A stretch of 64,000 nucleotides of DNA from the NCBI GenBank assembly GCA_965153455.1, contig OZ234503.1, forward strand, positions 3,906,001 to 3,970,000. The letters are read 5' to 3'. Every line of letters starts with the position of its first letter. Position 1 is the stretch's first letter. Source of the stretch: Sphagnum compactum (Eukaryota; Bryophyta; Sphagnopsida; Sphagnales). The position numbers and the translations under genes were made by a program. The notes under the pieces were generated by a model that worked only from the letters and a program-made list of their open reading frames with translations, was not told the DNA's origin and searched no databases. This document shows, piece by piece, positions 12,320-24,248 of this stretch.

Positions 12320-14580
12320 CACTACAGTAGCATCATGCATCTAGTGGAACTTGTGCTCAGAAATGCTTACAATACAAAAGGTGTTATAAGTTATGATGTG
12401 TTATAAGACCAAGTTTATAAATTTGATTGAAGCACATTGATATAGAGTTGATAGCATTGTTAATTGAACATGAAGTTATTCAAAATGCTCATGAGAAAGT
12501 TGACACACCAGTGCACCCAAACATCATAAGACACAAGTTTCGATGGTCAAAAATGTGTAGGCCTTGGACTTCTTTTTGGTTGACAAAACAACATATTTTG
12601 ATTGTAATGCAACAAACAATGAAAACATAGCATACTCACAATCAATTTCACAATTTGCAATATAAAGTCAACAATTCACTATTTTTTGTAATTGACAATT
12701 TTTTTTGTAGTTTAACCTTGTTGCAAGTATTGTTTTGTCCACTTGAATATGCACAACTACAAGTTTTATAATTGGTAATTTCACATGTGGACATTAGTTG
12801 TAGATAATTTGTATTCTTTGCAAAAAACTTATGCATTAGAATCACCAATAGTGGTAATAATAGTATCACTAAAGTGTGTGTGAGGCACGGAGTACTCTTG
12901 CCTTGTACATATGCTCTTCCCACCATTTGAACCAAAATTAGGACCATGTATTGTTGTGTTTAATTTAACTCTTGGTTGTGTGAATTAAAATACTTTAATT
13001 GAGCATGAAGTAAGTGTTTTTACACTTTGGATGTCTCCTCCACAATGGTGATGTTTTACTTGTATGGATGTGGTCAATTGAATTTGTCAACAATTTGTTT
13101 CTTCTATTTATTGTCTTTGCCATGTAACACAAAATGATGATGACTTTGGTTTCATCCCTATAATTTCATGTAAGTTTTATACCTATATGAAAGCTCATTG
13201 TGTTTACAATGTGGTCGATGCAATTGGCTTAATCACCAATGTGAGATGATGTTTGAGCTAGTAGTTGAATTGGTGCATGAAAAGTTGTAGTCTAACCAAT
13301 TTTGTTTAGCAAAATGACATGATGACGTCTTTGCATACATGTATTCTTTAGTCTTGTGGGAGTTACAAGGGTAATGCATGTCGCACTAAATGGTGTTGCA
13401 ACCACATGGTGCTATTATTGGAATTGTCAACTAATCTTTTTGACATTTTCATTGTTTTTCACAACTAAAGGAAAACCTTGAAATTTTTTTGTACTTGTTC
13501 ACAGATGCATTAATAGAAAGCTAGATAATGATGAAATTTGTGTGATGTTCATCCATTAGGTCACAAGAATGGGGAGGCCTAAAGATAAATGATGATTCCA
13601 TAACACTTTTATCATTTCATGCATTGTCTTACCAAAGGATTTTAGAAGGTTCAATGTGGCCCTATATTATAAAAAAAGTTGTCAATAATCTTTGTTTGAG
13701 CCGATTCCAAATCACCATATAAGGCCCTATTTTTCCTTGCATGTAAGTCCATTTCATTTGTAACCACCACTATTGCAATCAACATTCATGCTTGTTGCTA
13801 TTTTCTTCCATGTGGACACAATTGATTCAAATTTGTCCTTGGGATCTATTGTGGTATGAGTAACAAGATATTCATTGTGCTTTGTTTTAATCAAGAACAA
13901 TACATTTGAATGTTCCTAGTTTGCTCTAAATGTGGTTTTCTTGATTTGATGATCTATTCAAATAGTCAACAATTGAACAATACCTTTGAAAATGATGTAA
14001 GCAAAGATGGTGACCTTATGGTAATTGATGTTAGGGAATTGAAATGTAAACTTTTGCATCTTATAGAATATTTGAATTTTTAAAAACAACTTGAAAATAA
14101 GGTTCATTTGTTTTTGACACTTGAGGCAATTTTTCTCGAGGGTTGCTTTTTCATAGACCATGTGAATTGATGCTATCTATTATGCAAAAAGTTTAGTTAG
14201 ATGACAATTGTTTTTGTCAAACACAACTTCACCACGTGAGGCAATTTGTTTACAAGATTCATGACTTTTGAGAACTGAATGGTCTTTGGAAAGTGGCTTC
14301 TCCAAATCCCATTTGCATTGTATATCACACACACCCTCTTGAGGTTGAAAGAAATGATAATTATTGAACATTCAAATGGTGTGCACATATTTCAAATTTG
14401 AAAGTTGAAGCTTGAAAAAAATTAAACATTTGATTGCTTTTGTTTGTTCAATTATCTAAAAGCAAATTCTCACAAACAAATGAAATACTCTCATTATATA
14501 AACTCCTAGAAAATGCAACACCCCCATATATATACATACATAATCTCATTTTTATATTGTGAGAAAATATAACCTTTGAA
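12320..14580. other. AT-rich intergenic region
   Basis: No gene is recognised. Open frames near 12427-12630, 12648-12947 and 13958-14388 are short, on alternating strands, and have no domain signature or splice context. The region is rich in TTG/CAA words and A/T runs. Confidence 0.6.
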
Positions 14581-14583
14581 ATT

Positions 14584-14690
14584 TAGATAGATAGATAGAT
14601 AGGTAGGTAGGTAGATAGATAGATAAATAGATAGATAGGTTAGTAGATAGGTAGGTAGATGGAGATGGATGGTAGGTAGATTATAATATA
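14584..14690. repeat. GATA/GGTA tetranucleotide microsatellite
   Basis: An interrupted run of TAGA and TAGG tetranucleotides covers about 105 bp, with blocks of GATA and GGTA alternating. Confidence 0.9.
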
Positions 14691-15263
14691 TATAGTTCTC
14701 ACCATTTAAGAACAAGTCTTTTCTAGATTCATTCTACATTCCTTTGAGCATTCTTCTGGAATTTTGTTAACGGGTTTGTTCAAAAACACCAATTGCATTG
14801 CAACAACGTTTTCAGTAATATTGGCAAGCCTTTGCAGTCACCATGACCACCAAAAGGTTGCCAATTTTACCTTGACAATTGTAGGTTCTTTCATTCCAAA
14901 TTTTGTAATAGCAAAGCCTTACAAGAGGAGTTCCATTCCCCCGTACTTAAGACTTTTGGGCAATGTCATCGTTGTTGTTAGCCTGCAAGTGCTTCAATTG
15001 TGTCCATCTGCAGCTAAGTGTACTTGTGTCATGAATCCCCCCCTCCCCCCATTCTTTGGTTTCAGTAATTGCCTTTCTCCCTTCAGGCAGGTGAGTTTAC
15101 ACCACGTGTTTAAGGCTCGACTCATGGCTTTCCATGACTAGCGAGAGATTGAAAGTCTGTTTCAGATTATGCAATATGTCCATATTTCTGTCTCAAAAAC
15201 CTGAACGGTATATATAAAATGCATGACATTGCAGAGAAAATTTCCACAACAACAATTTGAAGG
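14691..15263. other. intergenic region with one unsupported open frame
   Basis: A 125-codon plus-strand frame at 14764-15141 contains hydrophobic stretches but no domain that I recognise. A potential donor (CAG|gtgagt) lies at 15088-15095, so an exon ending there is conceivable. I do not call a gene. Confidence 0.4.
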
Positions 15264-15444
15264 TAACCTGACAAAGAGTGCACACTCATAACCTTAAGAG
15301 AGTCCAAACAACAAGTGCTCTCATAACCTTATGAGGGTCCCGACAACAAGTGCTCTCATAACCTTATGAGGGTCCCGACAACAAGTGCTCTCATAACCTT
15401 ATGAGGGTCCCAACAACAAGTGCTCTCATAACCTTATGAGAGTT
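15264..15444. repeat. 35-bp tandem array with palindromic core
   Basis: About five copies of a unit reading ACAACAAGTGCTCTCATAAC and continuing CTTATGAGGGTCCCG occur with an exact 35-bp period in the central copies (CAAGTGC at 15312, 15347, 15382 and 15417). Each unit contains CTCATAA-CC-TTATGAG, a 7-bp-arm inverted repeat. The outer copies are more diverged. Confidence 0.9.
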
Positions 15445-16570
15445 GCCCACAAAGTGTCAGACCTTTGTCAACTTCATCACAAACAACACTGATGAGTTGC
15501 CATGACCTACCCATGACTTCATCAGCACCCCCAATGGTGGGTGCAGATATGTAATGATCCACCCAACAAAATGGGCAAACCATAATAAAAAATTCCTGCA
15601 TCATGAGTTTCCATTGGAAATTCATTTCTATCGCATTTCCCCAAGTCAGGGGAAGACTCAGTCATGACATTGGGCTTAGCACTCAACATTGCCGGAACCG
15701 GACCTTCAACCTAAGTGCAGGTTTCATCTGCAACCCACAATTCCAGTGAGTTTCTGTCACACCAGGGGAAGACTCTGTTAACTGCCTATTTTCATTTGAC
15801 ACACAAAAACAACACACCCTGTACAAACAGATAAAAAGACTGTGTGGTAATAACACACAATCATCATCCTGTGTCACATGCTGTATCGCTCTAGTAGGAG
15901 AACCTTCCAATAAGGTTTTGCCATCCCACACAGTGAACACTTTTTAAAATGCGAAGAAAACCACAACACAGGTAACAAAACTTTGAGTTATGTGCATGGC
16001 TGTTCTCAACTAAATTATTTCTATTCCTGGTTTAGTGTCGGGGATGATGTTGGGTCCAAGAGCAGACTTGAGAGCTTCCATAATGTCATCATATGATACT
16101 GCATTGCTCATCACCACTCGCGGCTGTTCAGAATTTTGCCACCCACACAACATGGCTCCAATTGTATCAGCAATTGCTAGACTCTATGGCATGTAAAGGA
16201 TCATATGTAGTTAATTCTGCACAGCTTTCAGGTGTCTTAAAAATGATAGAATCAGTCTTGGGGTGGCCGATTCAATCATTTTGTACCTATGCCACTGCCC
16301 CTTCTCTCATTTCCTACCTACCTCCACTGTTAATACATACTCTACTGCAGTTTCCTACCTATCTCTATTTAATACCTGCCTATGACCCTTCATGCCAGGG
16401 AAAACGCTGCCGTTGGGGCACATTCTCTAGGACACAAAATTGTGAGCTCCAACTCCAATCACCAAATACTTCGGATTAGTCTTGATCATGAATCATTATA
16501 CAATCTTGCCCCTCAAACAATTGCAAAAACAAGCTTCGAAGTCTCATGCTGCCAGGAAGCATTTGGAAGT
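15445..16570. other. intergenic region, no gene supported
   Basis: Frames at 15683-15940 (-) and 16093-16479 (+) lack any recognisable motif. The last exon of the neighbouring minus-strand bHLH gene might lie here, but I could not identify it. Confidence 0.45.
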
Positions 16571-17035
16571 GAACTTGGTGTTTCTTGAGCTTCTAGAAAG
16601 GTTCCTGGAAGGATTCGGAGGGGAATTTGGTGTTTCTTGAGCTTCTAGGTATGGTTCCAGAAAGAACTTGGAGGTGGATTTGGTGTTTCTTGAGCTTCTA
16701 GGTAGGGTTGCAGGAAGGATTTGGGGGTGCATTTAGTGTCTCTTGTGCTTCTAGGTATGGTTCCAGGAAGGATTTGGAGGTGGGTTTGGTGTTACTTGAG
16801 ATTCTAAGTATTGTTTCCAGGAAGGATTTTGGGACATGGATTTGGTGCTTCTTCTTGAGCTTCTAAAGCATTGGTTTGCAGGCAGGATTTTGGAGGCAGA
16901 TTTGGTGTTTCTTGAGCTGCTAAGAATTAAGTTTGCAGGAAGAATTTGGGAGATGGCATTGGCAGTGTTTCTTGAGAGCCTTCTAGACTTTGCTTCGCAG
17001 GAAGTATATTTGCGAGAAGGAAATTGGTGGTGGTT
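16560..17035. repeat. 52-57-bp minisatellite, about 8 copies
   Basis: Repeated units of the form GGTGTTTCTTGAGCTTCTAG...GGTTCCAGGAAGGATTTGGAGG...TTT start near 16577, 16629, 16682 and onward. Copies become more diverged and slightly longer toward 17035. On the minus strand the array stays open in the frame of bHLH exon 2 and would encode repeats with SSRNTKSASK and NPSRNLSRSSRNTK flavour if the exon is not spliced at 17051. Confidence 0.88.
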
Positions 17036-18958
17036 TCTTGAAGTAAGTACCTTGGCAACAATGACGTAGACAACTCGCAGAACAACTTTGTTGAGACTAC
17101 ACTGGCAGACGTCCAAACCAAGGCTTTCCACTGCTTGCAGTATCTGGCTTTGAATGTGAGGACGTGGCTGGCACACCATTTCAATCACTACTTGCTCTGG
17201 CAGATCCATGAAAACATCAAGTTTATCTGCACATGATCTACTATTCTTCCTTGTGGCAGCAATATGTGAGTTACTTTGCTGCTTCTCTGGGATATGCGGG
17301 TCTTCTTTTACTAGCATTGGCATCATGGACGCAGCAACAGCAGTATCGTCACCAGATTGCCCTTGTCCTTTTGAGACTGGCATCTCCTCCGCCGGCGTCG
17401 TCGTGGTGGTGTCAATGGAACAAGGATTATTACCTTGAATCGGGGTGCTGAAGATGGCAGTCGTCGTCGACCCTGCTGTTCTCTCGCCAGTCGTCACGCA
17501 TGAGAACGATGACTCTACAGTCCGCTTCAAATCTGAGCGCCTTTGTCGCAGAACAGAGATTTGATGATGCAGATTCTTGACGTACTGAATTGACTCGTCG
17601 ACGATGGTGGACCTATCACGCTGAATGCATTCATTCCCACAGTGTACACCACCCGAACAATGGTTAGTGCATCGCTGCCAGACTTGATGCGCATGCAATT
17701 GCTCTCAAGGCTCTTATCCGACTTGTTTCGATCAAGAAACAAAACCGTCGCGTGCTTCGATCAAGAAACGAAATCGTCGCTTGCTTCGATTCGATCAAGA
17801 AACGAAACCCGTGCTTACTTGGACCAAGAAACAAAATCGGCGCTTGCATCGTAACACGAAGCAAACTTTGCTTCGATCAAGAAAACGGCATCGGCGCTTG
17901 CTTCGCAAGCACAAAAACCTCACGAGATCATAGTCAAGGTCAGCGACCGCGACAGTCTCTAATCTAGAACCGCAGCAGAATTGCGCGAAAACATTCAAGA
18001 GCGACATCATTGTTGTTGTTACCTTAGGTCCCGGAGGAAGCAATGTCTCCAACGTGGAGAATCTGCTGGTCATGTTGTCTCTTCGTTGTCGTTCTCTTGC
18101 GATATGCTCAGCTTGATCGATAGGCCGTTTCCATCGTGCAGACGTCGTCGTGTCCGAGCGCTGTTGCTTCTTTCTGAACTGTTGCTGTACCTCCTCCAGG
18201 AACTCTTGCGCATTATGATCCGCACTACCATCACCACCACCACGAGCTCTTTTCACTCCGGCCAGGAGTTGATGAGAGACTTTTGTGGCGTCCCCCGCCA
18301 CGTTTGCCTCCCACTCCGTGACAGCAGCACCTACAGCTGCTTCGTTGCGGATGACTGCGGCTTGCGTTTCACATTGGAATGCAACTGTAGCTAGTGATGC
18401 ACCGGTGTCAAGATCCAATGACCCGCTCCTTGAGATGCCAGGAACAAGACTATTATGTGATGAAGTGTACGTAGTAGGCAGCAACAGGCCAGAGACCTGC
18501 TGCTGTTCCATTGCAGCGGGATTTGTGGATAGAAGAAGAGAATCTGTAACAGTCTGCTGCCGCACTGGTTGAGAAGAAGAAGTCGTCACAACGGATTCAA
18601 GAGTATCAGATGCTGCAATAAGAGTACTATGAAACGCCGGCAACGAAATTTTGCGCTCTTGCAAAAACGGCACTGCGCTCAGATACTTATCGTAAACTAT
18701 TTGCTGCTGAAGAAGGCTCGTATTCGACTCCTCTCTTCTCAGATCCTGTTCCATCTCATGTAAAGCAGTCGCCAAGGAGGCGCCATCGGCATCTCCTAGA
18801 CCGCGGGCGTTTTCACGGGAAGCAGTAGTAGTAGTCGTCGAAGGTTGACCATCTGCTCTTCCTCCCCGTCTTCCCCGACGTCCTCCTCCTCCTCCTCCAC
18901 CCCCTCCTCTACACCCGTCGCTCATCTCGTATCCCCAAGCCTTTTCCACGGCAAGCAT
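16751..18958 (-). CDS. bHLH transcription factor with ACT-like C-terminus
   Basis: Exon 1 (18958-18023) encodes 312 aa. It has a Gly/Arg-rich N-terminus, a long Ser/Thr/Gln-rich middle, then the basic region HIARERQRRDNM and helix 1 to LLPPGPK, with donor AAG|gtaaca. Exon 2 (from 17620, acceptor CAG) continues in phase with RDRSTIVDESIQYVKNLHHQ, the loop and helix 2. The His-Glu-Arg spacing (H-x3-E-x3-R) predicts E-box/G-box binding. About 190 aa of exon 2 end with a region (DLPEQVVIEMVCQPRP..., LEAVESLGL-type) like the ACT-like dimerisation fold at the end of many plant bHLH proteins. A donor (AAG|gtactt) at 17051 would end the exon, and no final exon was found. Unspliced, the frame runs through the minisatellite to a stop at 16751. 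The STIVDE...YVKNL helix 2 recalls the ZHOUPI/bHLH95-like group, from memory. The role in the cell is unknown beyond transcription. Confidence 0.8.
17727..17912. repeat. 29-bp minisatellite in the bHLH first intron
   Basis: About six imperfect copies of TTCGATCAAGAAACGAAATC followed by GTCGCTTGC are seen. The intron spans 17621-18022. The repeats are GC-richer than the flanking genome and keep open frames on both strands, which explains several spurious small ORFs here. Confidence 0.85.
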
Positions 18959-18959
18959 A

Positions 18960-20029
18960 TCTAGAAGGAGTGCCTCAAAACCCCCCGAATACTTTCACAA
19001 TAAGATTCAAAACACCACTCAAAATCTTCGCTACAAATATGGCCACCTAAAATCAAACACCATTCGACAAAGCACAAAACATTTAGTTGAAACTCCTCCT
19101 CCTCCTCCTCCTCCTCCTTCTTTTAGTCTTCTTCTCAGCCACTAGCTGCTCCCTGCATCCGAATCTATTTCAAAGATTTTTTGTTACACGAAATCCCAAT
19201 TTTCTCTAAACACTTGTCACAAACTTGTTGCATAACAAAATTCCCGGAGTTGCGTTGCGCCCCGCAGCGGCAGCACACGAAGACGACGAAGAACAGAGCA
19301 GACAAAGCGGGACCCGCGCAGCAAACGAAGAGGACGGAAGAAGAAGAAGGCGAGCGGGAGGGCGCAAAGAGGGACGGAGGAGGAGGAGGAGGAGGAGGGA
19401 CGAGAGGAGGCAAATTAGCCGACAGTGTGAACAGATACGAGCCCCTGGTGTGACATAATCTCGTAAACCCATAGTGTGAACAGAGACTATAGATCGTCCA
19501 CGAAAAAAGTGGAAAGTGGAATACCGACCGAAAAGTTACATGCCCGTAGTGTGAAGTTACGCTCGTTGGCCTCTAGTGTGAACACAGGCTGTAGATCGTG
19601 GACGAAAAAAGTGGACGAAAAAGTGAAATGTGGGACCGAAAACTCACTACGGACCCCCCTACCCTAATTCACACGTTTTGGTGAACTCTATTTTGGGGCA
19701 GGCTTTTTTGGGCCCTATTTTTTTAAAATAATAATTTTATTGGCCCCCTAGAAAGGAAGCTTTAGGTCCCAAGATTCTTAGCCTAGTCCTACTAGCTCCA
19801 CCGGTCTAGTAAGCTATATAAGTAATAATAGGTGGCCTTTTCCAATAATAACTTCCACCATAAGTGGGCCTTTTTACTTTCATTTACTCTAACTTAAGTG
19901 GCCTAATTATGTATAGGAGAAGGGCCTGATTATGAGTACGGGCCCTTTTCCAACGTAAAGCAGAGCTGGGATTTTTTCACTTTTTATACATAGCGACAGG
20001 AAGTACAATAATACTTTTTCCCAATTTTT
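18960..20029. other. intergenic region upstream of the bHLH gene
   Basis: This holds CTC trinucleotide runs near 19088-19112, a GGA run near 19377-19398, and two copies of TAGTGTGAACA...TGTAGATCGT...ACGAAAAAAGTGG starting at 19472 and 19574. The part from 18959 to about 19450 may be bHLH promoter and leader. No separate gene is supported. Confidence 0.5.
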
Positions 20030-20436
20030 TTGGGGCCACAGTGAACCAGCACCCCACCAGTGCACCATGAAGGATGAATAGTAAGTGGTCAGGAAACAGT
20101 TTTCTGTTGGGTTACAGTTCCCTAGTTAACCATGGTGGTTAGCTCAGTTGCTTTTTTTTTCCTACCTACCTACTAACGACCCACTCACTGTAAGCAGGTT
20201 GTTAGCAGGTAGGTAGTAAAAAACAGCCCTTATCCATGTATAAACCATCTACTTACCTATAGTAGTAGTTACCTATTTTCCTACCTATCTACCCATATAG
20301 GGAGACTTATTTCCTACAGAATCGGTTACCCTGGTGAAACCAAATATATAATTCAGTTGAGTTTCATCCACAACTGACTAATACTCATCCAGTGGAGGAT
20401 GGTGCACTGGGGGGTGCTGGTTTACTGTGGCCCCAA
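20030..20436. mobile_element. non-autonomous element with about 38-bp terminal inverted repeats
   Basis: The sequence at 20030-20068 (TTGGGGCCACAGTGAACCAG and onward to GTGCACCAT) is the near-exact reverse complement of 20399-20436, differing at a few positions. The roughly 330-bp interior has no coding content but carries CCTACCTACC and GGTAGGTAG inverted words. This is the structure of a MITE or solo TIR derivative. I could not define a target-site duplication, so the superfamily is open. Confidence 0.75.
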
Positions 20437-20521
20437 TTTTGTGGTTCCTATTTGTGAGGTGAGGGGGGAATTGGGGTGAAGTTGAAGCCCAAGTTCATCC
20501 TCGCCGAACATATTGGGGATT

Positions 20522-20700
20522 CCCAAAGTGGAATTAGGTTTAGGGTCAAAAAAGCTTGAGGTGTAGGGCTTTTATTATGGAAATAAGGGCCCATGTGAGG
20601 CGGAGTCAAACCCAAAGTGGAACTAGGTTTAGGGTTAAAAAAGCTTGAGGTGTAGGGCTTTTATGGAAATAAGGGCCCATATGAGGTGGTGGAGCCAAAT
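20522..20700. repeat. 89-bp tandem duplication
   Basis: Two copies of a segment beginning CCCAAAGTGGAATTAGGTTT occur at 20522 and 20611. They include AAAAAGCTTGAGGTGTAGGG and AAATAAGGGCCCAT, with only small differences. Confidence 0.9.
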
Positions 20701-22128
20701 GTGGTTTTCGGTTTCGCTACATTGGTACAGCGTGAGGCTGCAGGATTTATCGGAATAAGGGCGCATGCAAGGAAGAGCGCAAGGACATGTCGAATTTTTC
20801 ATAAAGCCGAGAGGGCTGAGGCCTTTGCCTAGTGTACATACATACATGCTCCAAATTTGTTATTATTTTCGTGTGATACGCAATAAGTACCTGCCATATA
20901 TCGCAAGCAAAAACAATGGCAAAAATGAGGGACGTTTCAAAAGTCGGATTGCTCGCTAGAGTCGACATTCCGCGTTTTGAAACATCCCCCAAATAGTGGA
21001 GGAAAAAATGGTTGGGTTACATGCACTCCAATTACAATTTTTTTTTTTAAAAAAAAAGTGTAAGATTAAAAGCCCAAGGGTGGGAAAATTTGTAAAATAA
21101 GGGCCTAGGACCCCAATTTTCATAAACCCCAATTTTCATTACCAAGGAGATATAGAACCCCTCCCACTCTCCCCTCTCCCCTCCACCCTCCCAAACATGA
21201 ACATGGCTACTATCACATTAAAGAAAGAAAGAATCATGGAAGACCACCAATTAGCTCAAGCACTATTCATGATCATAAATGATTAAATTTCATATGAAGA
21301 AACACAGGAACATTTGAAGCTACAATGACAAAAGGAGCTACAAAAGTTGCAAGCTCAACTACTACCAACCATAGTAGCAATTGTAACACTTGTAACAACT
21401 CCATAATTCAAACACAATCTAGCAAAATTCATAGTAGTAATTCCAAGTAACAAGTTGATGGAAAATAGAGTTTTTTGAGTTTGAATAGACATGGATCTCA
21501 ACGTAAAAGTTTTATTTCAAGTAGAATAGTTGAAACCTTTTGGTGCACAAATGTTCCATGAGATTTGTTTAAATAAATTACAACAAGCTTGCAATTTCTT
21601 GACCTTTTTTTTTTTTTGTGTTTTCCATGTTTTTTTCAAGGTAATCCTTTTCAAAACATGCCTCTACACAAAACCAAACACAAAAAATTAATCAAATGCA
21701 CACCAAAAATTCATCAAATAATTTGAACAATCTCAAAGTGGGATTGTGCATAAAAAAAACCCCTCCTAGGTTGCAACAAAATAAGGAGCAAGAACAATGG
21801 ATGATAGCAAATGAAGAATGAGTCGGTAGTGATAATTTGTAACAAACAAAGAGCAAGGAGTGATGGGTTGCAGCACATGAAGAACATTAAAGTCTTTCAT
21901 TATTGTTTCCTTTGTAAATGTTCACACCCTTGCTTCATGTCCCAAACATTATAATCCAACACCATTGGGGGGGGGGGGGGCGGGGTTTCAACATTATTCA
22001 ATTATGTATTTAAATTGTGTATATAAAAAAAAAGGGGGGTCAAGGATGGAAACCCATCCTCAAGAAGTACAAGGCAAATAAAAGCACGAGGACACATGTC
22101 ACAAAGAACTTAACAATCAAGACAAAAC
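20701..22128. other. AT-rich intergenic region
   Basis: No gene is seen. There are poly-T and poly-A runs, a G run near 21967-21980 and scattered simple repeats. Short frames near 20750-20990 on both strands overlap each other and are unsupported. Confidence 0.6.
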
Positions 22129-22131
22129 TAA

Positions 22132-22516
22132 GAGCATCTCCAGCAGTGCTCAGTATGTGATCCTGCACAGTAAAAATGGATGAAGAAAATCCAACATGTG
22201 CCGGTTTGACTCAGAAAATTTGCACAGGTTGGCTCAGCATAATTTGCAGACGTTGCCGTGGCTGGTGAAAGGCTCAGCAGCGCTGTTCACCTGCAAAAAG
22301 GAGTGTAATAAATATATTCTAACTGCTGCTCAGTGTTTCTGATTGGCCCATCATAATGATTGGTCGAGGTGGTTTGTTAGTAGTAGTAGTAGTTCCCCAC
22401 CTATTTGCTGTCCCAGTTTCAGTTTTATCTGTGGGGTTGCAAAAGAGTACATAACTAAACTTGGATGTGAAAAATATTTTCGCAGGGTCACATACTGAGC
22501 ACCGCTGGAGATGCTC
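22132..22516. mobile_element. PIF/Harbinger-type MITE
   Basis: The element begins GAGCATCTCCAGCAGTGCTC and ends with the reverse complement (GAGCACCGCTGGAGATGCTC), giving terminal inverted repeats of about 34 bp with very few mismatches. TAA directly flanks both ends (22129-22131 and 22517-22519). A 3-bp TAA duplication with GAGCATCTCC-like termini is typical of PIF/Harbinger-derived MITEs in plants. At 385 bp with no reading frame it is non-autonomous. The close match of the arms suggests a relatively young insertion. Confidence 0.85.
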
Positions 22517-22519
22517 TAA

Positions 22520-23285
22520 TACAATAAAATAATATAGAAGACCCTAGCTGAAAAAATGATTTCGTCTACCACAAATCGGCTAGTGTACGGGCATTGTATG
22601 TGATGTGTGAAAAAGATGAGGAGTCAAGAGTGATGATGTGGTGTCTGCTATTGTCCTCGTGCTCTCATCATGCGCATTTTTTCCTATTTATATGAGAAAA
22701 TAAATAAATAATTAATTAATTAATTAAAAGAAAAACACCTGACAAGGCAACAAGAGAAGAAAAAAGAAAGGATCAAAGTCCAAACAAGAGACCACATCCA
22801 AAAGCAGAGAATGCACAATGAGGAGGAGGAGCCTTAAGAGAAGAAATCATGAAACCTACGACCTAAATCCATATCTAGTAGCACGAAGCCAGTCGTGCAA
22901 GGAGATGGACAACAAACTTGAAAAGATGATTCATAACTTTTTGATAGTGGACAGACACTAAAGGAAAAGTGAATTGCATTTTTTTTGTTTCTATAGAGAA
23001 CTGTTTTCTCTATAAATGTGAAGTATTAAATTGTTCCAGCCTGGTAACTCACACAAGTCCAGGCATTATTACATTGACCCAAAGAACACATCTCAAAATA
23101 TATCATGTTTTATCCCTTTTATGTTCACTCTCTATGTTCGGGCTTCCAACCCACCTTCAATTGGGGATAGAATTGGTGGAAGGCAAGAATGATAAAAAGC
23201 ATTTAGTTTTGGATGGATAACCAAAATGTAACTACTAATACTGGCCTAGCTCTAGTGACTCACTTCTAGGCAGAATGCACTCCTA
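22520..23285. other. intergenic region
   Basis: No gene is seen. It contains an AATTAATTAATTAATT run near 22710-22728. The 83-codon frame at 22969-23220 has no recognisable motif. Confidence 0.55.
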
Positions 23286-23287
23286 AA

Positions 23288-23511
23288 GGTGCATTCACAC
23301 TTGGCATTAGGTTACTCCAGTGTGAAGTCCCCTGACACCAAGCTAGTCATTTAGGACTTGAACCTACAACCTATATAACCATCAAAATTTTGTATTCAGC
23401 TAACATTCAATTAACACTAACCTATCTCCCATTTAACATTGGGTGCCACCTAGGATGCCACCTAGATTTTCATTTAACAATGACTTAACATCATCAGGTG
23501 TGAAAGTACGT
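23288..23511. mobile_element. MITE-like element, copy 1 of a family (GGTGCATTCACACTT ends)
   Basis: The 5' end reads GGTGCATTCACACTTGGC and the 3' end AGGTGTGAAAGTACG, a degenerate inverted repeat. The interior (AGTCCCCTGACACCAAGCTA, then GGGTGCCACCTAGGATGCCA) matches the reverse complement of the element at 35022-35320. The two are therefore members of the same dispersed family in opposite orientation. This copy is shorter and more diverged. Confidence 0.75.
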
Positions 23512-24248
23512 TAAGAAGTCCCGTTCCATAGCATAAAAAGACCTACTGGTATACATAGGATTATACCATAGTAGTTTTTTGCTCTACCTCATGTGAGAGA
23601 GTCCGATTATTTTCATAACCTTACGAGTTTTAAGTATAGATTAGGAGGCATACCATAAAGAATTGGTAGAATTATTCAAGTGTATGTGCATTGTGCCAAT
23701 AATGCTACATAAAAATATGGGCATTGCTACATAGAAATATGGGCATTGTGCTACATAGAAATATGGGCATTGTGCCAATAATGCTACATAAAAGTTTTGT
23801 TGGCCTTGCCTACAAAGGCAAAGGATAGTGTGTTTAGATTCATTGTAGAGTATAGTAGCTTAAGGGATTTTTATAGGCCCCCTAGGTAATAAATAATAGC
23901 TCTATTTTTTTTTATATGAGGATTTTTGAAAGATGATATTTCGGCTTGTGTTGGAACTTGAGATTAGTTATTATAGAGTTATGATGATATCTTGAAAGAT
24001 TTTGATTTCTTTTAGAGGATTTTTTTTTTTTGAAGATTATATTTTTGTATGGTGAAATATATTTGAGTTTTCATCATAATTCTTCTTTTGCCTTAAGATA
24101 CTTTTTAATGTAAATGGCAAGGCCCCACCCACAATGTAAGTGACACACCCCTTGTTTTAATTGTGGCAAGTTCAATGCTTTTCCAGGGTATGGGTCGGTC
24201 CCCTGAATACATCATGGTGACAGAAGAGATGATTTGATTTATAATAGA
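23512..24248. other. intergenic region with short duplications
   Basis: ATAGAAATATGGGCATTG is repeated at about 23710-23780 along with AATGCTACATA. No gene is seen. Confidence 0.6.

Noticed and set aside
19181-19472. Overlapping Arg-rich and Ser/Pro-rich frames on both strands
   Set aside because: Explained by a purine-rich trinucleotide repeat; no motif and no splice context.
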